NCBI GenBank assembly: GCA_030065125.1
Contig: JASJDM010000008.1
Location: 26,556-90,555, forward strand
Direction of reading: 5' to 3'
Length of the DNA: 64,000 bases
Source of the DNA: Lysobacterales bacterium
GTDB taxonomy: Bacteria; Pseudomonadota; Gammaproteobacteria; Xanthomonadales; SZUA-38
Shown here one piece after another: positions 62,101-64,000 of the stretch. A model generated the notes under the pieces. It did no database searches, was not told the DNA's origin, and saw only the letters and a program-made list of their open reading frames with translations. Position 1 is the stretch's first letter; every line of letters starts with the position of its first letter. The position numbers and the translations under genes are program-made.

Positions 62101-63439
62101 CGACCTGCTGTCCATCCTCATGTTCCTGTCCTTCATTGGGCTGATTCTGACCGGATTCCCGGTGGCCTGGGTGCTGGGTGGCCTGTCGGTGCTGTTCACC
62201 GCCATTGCCATCATCCTGGATATCGATCTCGGGTATTCCATCGGCGTGGACTGGTCCTACACTGCGCTGTCGGTCAACCGCATCTGGGATGTCATGAAGA
62301 ACTGGGTGCTGGTAGCGCTGCCCATGTTCATCTTCATGGGATTGATGCTGGAACGCTCGGGCATCGCCAGCGAGCTCATGCGCAACCTGGTTCGCCTGTT
62401 CGGCAGGGTGCGCGGGGGCCTGGCGATTACCGTAACCATCATCGGCGTGCTGCTGGCGGCCACCACCGGCATCATCGGAGCGTCGGTGGTGCTGCTGGCC
62501 CTGCTGGGCCTGCCCGTGATGCTGAACCAGGGCTACCGCAAGGAGCTGGCGTCCGGCACCATCTGTGCCGTCGGCACCCTGGGCATCCTGATTCCGCCCA
62601 GCATCATGCTGGTTCTGATGGCAGACCGCCTGGCCATGCCGGTGGGTGACCTGTTTCTGGGTGCCCTGTTTCCCGGGCTGCTGCTGGGCGGACTGTATAT
62701 CACCTACCTGTTGATTTACTGCACCGTGCGCAAGGACGCGGCGCCGGTACCCGAGACCAGCGAGCCGGTGGACCTGGCAGCGGTGCTGGGCGTGTTCAAG
62801 GCCGTGCTGGCGCCTTTCGGCCTGATCCTGGCGGTGCTGGGCAGCATTTTTTTAGGCGTTGCCACACCCACCGAGGCTGCCGGCGTGGGAGCCTTTGGAG
62901 CCCTGCTGCTGGCCCTGTTTCGGCGCCAGCTGAGCCTGCCCGTTTTGCGGGAAGTACTGCGTCAGACCACTACAACCACCGCGTTCATTTTTGCCATATT
63001 TGTGGGTGCCACGGCCTTTTCCCTGGTGCTGCGAGGCCTGGGCGGAGACGAGCTGATCGAACGCGCACTGCTGGGCCTGCCCTTCGGTCCCACTGGAATT
63101 GTGGTCACGATCCTGTTTGTGACTTTCCTGCTGGGGTTCTTCCTGGACTGGATCGAAATTTCCCTGATCATCCTGCCCCTGGTGGCGCCGGTGGTGGTCA
63201 ACCTGGGCTTCGACCTGGTCTGGTTCACCGTGCTGTTCGCGGTCTGCCTGCAGACTTCCTTCCTGACGCCGCCGGTGGGGTTCGCCATCTTCTACCTGAA
63301 AGGTGTGGCGCCCGAGGGCGTCGACGTGGGCACTATCTACCGTGGCGTGACCCCGTTCATCCTGCTGCAGCTGCTGGGGCTGGCGCTGATTTTCTGGCTG
63401 GACGGGCTGGTTACGTGGTTGCCGGCACAAGCCTACTAG
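62090..63439 (+). CDS. TRAP transporter large permease, DctM
   Basis: A 449-residue membrane protein with about 12 helices, the transport channel of the TRAP system, driven by an ion gradient. GTLGILIPPSIMLVLMADRL and FFLDWIEISLIILPLVAPVV are the family marks. AGGAGG lies just upstream of ATG 62090; the longer frame to 61904 is a shadow inside dctQ. The gene closes the dctPQM operon, and a methyltransferase gene follows after four bases. Confidence 0.95.
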   Translation: MSVNDLLSILMFLSFIGLILTGFPVAWVLGGLSVLFTAIAIILDIDLGYSIGVDWSYTALSVNRIWDVMKNWVLVALPMFIFMGLMLERSGIASELMRNLVRLFGRVRGGLAITVTIIGVLLAATTGIIGASVVLLALLGLPVMLNQGYRKELASGTICAVGTLGILIPPSIMLVLMADRLAMPVGDLFLGALFPGLLLGGLYITYLLIYCTVRKDAAPVPETSEPVDLAAVLGVFKAVLAPFGLILAVLGSIFLGVATPTEAAGVGAFGALLLALFRRQLSLPVLREVLRQTTTTTAFIFAIFVGATAFSLVLRGLGGDELIERALLGLPFGPTGIVVTILFVTFLLGFFLDWIEISLIILPLVAPVVVNLGFDLVWFTVLFAVCLQTSFLTPPVGFAIFYLKGVAPEGVDVGTIYRGVTPFILLQLLGLALIFWLDGLVTWLPAQAY

Positions 63440-63443
63440 CACC

Positions 63444-63983
63444 ATGGTATGGCTGCTCGCCGGCTCCGTCCTGACCAGCGCAATGGCCTTGCTTTATGCA
63501 CGCTGGGAGTACCGTCGGCGCGGGCGTCTGGGTCTGCTGGGTTTGGGTTTGCTGTGTGCCATGCTGTTCCTGCCGAACCTGATCCTCGACTATGCAACGA
63601 CCTATCAATGGCCCAGCACGTTGATGGACTATGCTGGCGTCTTCATCGGCGTTGCCGGCCTGGCGCTGTGCCTTGTCAGCATGATCAGGTTCAGGTCCAT
63701 GACCCAGGTGCTTTGTCTCGACCCTGGAACGCTGGCAACGGCCGCACCGTACCGGTGGAGTCGGAACCCCCAATACGTGGGCTGGTTTCTGTTTTTGCTC
63801 GGATTTGCGCTGAACGACTGGTCACTCTGGTGCCTGGCGGCGCTGGTCGTGATCGGCGTCAGTCTGCACCTGCTGGTACTGATTGAAGAAGAACACCTGG
63901 CCAACGTGTTTGGAGAGCCCTACGAGAACTATCGCAGCCGCGTGCCACGGTACTTCCAGTTGGGAATTTTGGGGTCAGAGTAA
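63444..63983 (+). CDS. Isoprenylcysteine carboxyl methyltransferase (ICMT)/PEMT-like membrane protein
   Basis: A 179-residue membrane protein with about five helices. AAPYRWSRNPQYVGWFLFLL and EEEHLANVFGEPYENYRSRV are the SAM- and lipid-binding marks of the ICMT/PEMT-like methyltransferases. The acceptor is unknown. The last residues, LGSE, and the TAA stop are encoded by the GGGGTCAGAGTAA repeat at the window edge, so the ancestral C-terminus may have been longer or different. It is cotranscribed with dctM. Confidence 0.83.
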   Translation: MVWLLAGSVLTSAMALLYARWEYRRRGRLGLLGLGLLCAMLFLPNLILDYATTYQWPSTLMDYAGVFIGVAGLALCLVSMIRFRSMTQVLCLDPGTLATAAPYRWSRNPQYVGWFLFLLGFALNDWSLWCLAALVVIGVSLHLLVLIEEEHLANVFGEPYENYRSRVPRYFQLGILGSE

Positions 63984-63996
63984 AGGGACAGAGTAA
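63971..63996. repeat. Copy of the 42770 repeat arm at the right edge
   Basis: 26 bases, GGGGTCAGAGTAAAGGGACA then GAGTAA, identical to 42770-42795. The TAA at 63981-63983 stops the ICMT-like gene. Only one arm is visible; a facing arm may lie past the window end. Confidence 0.85.
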
Positions 63997-64000
63997 CGCC

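Noticed and set aside
1..64000. CRISPR array or prophage
   Set aside because: No regularly spaced repeats, cas genes or phage structural genes were seen.
63971..64000. Repeat at the window end as a sequencing or assembly artefact
   Set aside because: The same bases occur as a perfect palindrome at 42770-42830, so it is a real dispersed repeat.

Overview
This GC-rich window looks like a chromosomal segment of a free-living, aerobic heterotrophic gammaproteobacterium. Two blocks support that: algZ-algR-hemC-hemD-hemX-hemY and lptM-dapF-DUF484-xerC-hslV-hslU, both familiar gammaproteobacterial gene orders. Three secreted proteins end in an [ILV]F-x-[DN]-GFE tail, which I associate with the Lysobacterales/Wenzhouxiangellaceae side of the class. 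That placement is an inference and was not tested. I see no prophage, plasmid origin, integron or CRISPR array.

Layout. 1-10157 is an uptake and breakdown block: alpha/beta hydrolases, a DUF885 protein, a GPH-type MFS carrier, a TonB-dependent receptor, an AraC regulator and an M19 dipeptidase-like protein, all on the minus strand, with a divergent cytochrome P450. 10167-25400 is a mixed accessory stretch: a DUF4124-like protein, Nudix hydrolase, a secreted HEAGH protein, NmrA/DUF1772/AraC, a DUF457 membrane protein, a PQQ-type sugar dehydrogenase, a VOC protein, a divergent aldo-keto reductase/LysR pair, an S41-like peptidase, a beta-propeller protein and an AraC regulator. A tRNA-Arg(UCG) follows. 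25663-32850 holds a penicillin acylase, a desaturase with two c-type cytochromes in one unit, a queuosine-mannosyltransferase-type glycosyltransferase and a TauE-type exporter. 33035-38058 is a complete structural operon for a group 3b-type cytoplasmic [NiFe] hydrogenase (beta, gamma, delta and alpha subunits) with a cyclic-nucleotide-binding-domain gene inside it and its endopeptidase at the end; no hyp genes are in view. 38175-41399 has two FtsX-type permeases and a LolA-like protein with no ATPase. 41512-55965 is mostly housekeeping: class V aminotransferase, response regulator, heme genes, AlgZR, esterase, lptM, dapF, xerC, hslVU and an aromatic aminotransferase. 56090-59046 is a tandem pair of unusual secreted paralogs. 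59047-63983 holds glutaryl-CoA dehydrogenase, a TRAP transporter and an ICMT-like membrane methyltransferase cut off by a repeat at the right edge.

Two things stand out. First, at least three different dispersed repeats sit exactly on the 3' ends of genes and supply their stop codons. Two unrelated proteins, a response regulator and a membrane methyltransferase, both end in Leu-Gly-Ser-Glu because the same palindromic repeat finishes their reading frames. Second, the tandem secreted paralogs combine a cadherin/Ig-like NxAP..D..ANDxDPD module, a Cys-rich segment with an RDE..F..GI.GRRFIDYYY module, and the DGFE tail; I cannot assign them to a described system.
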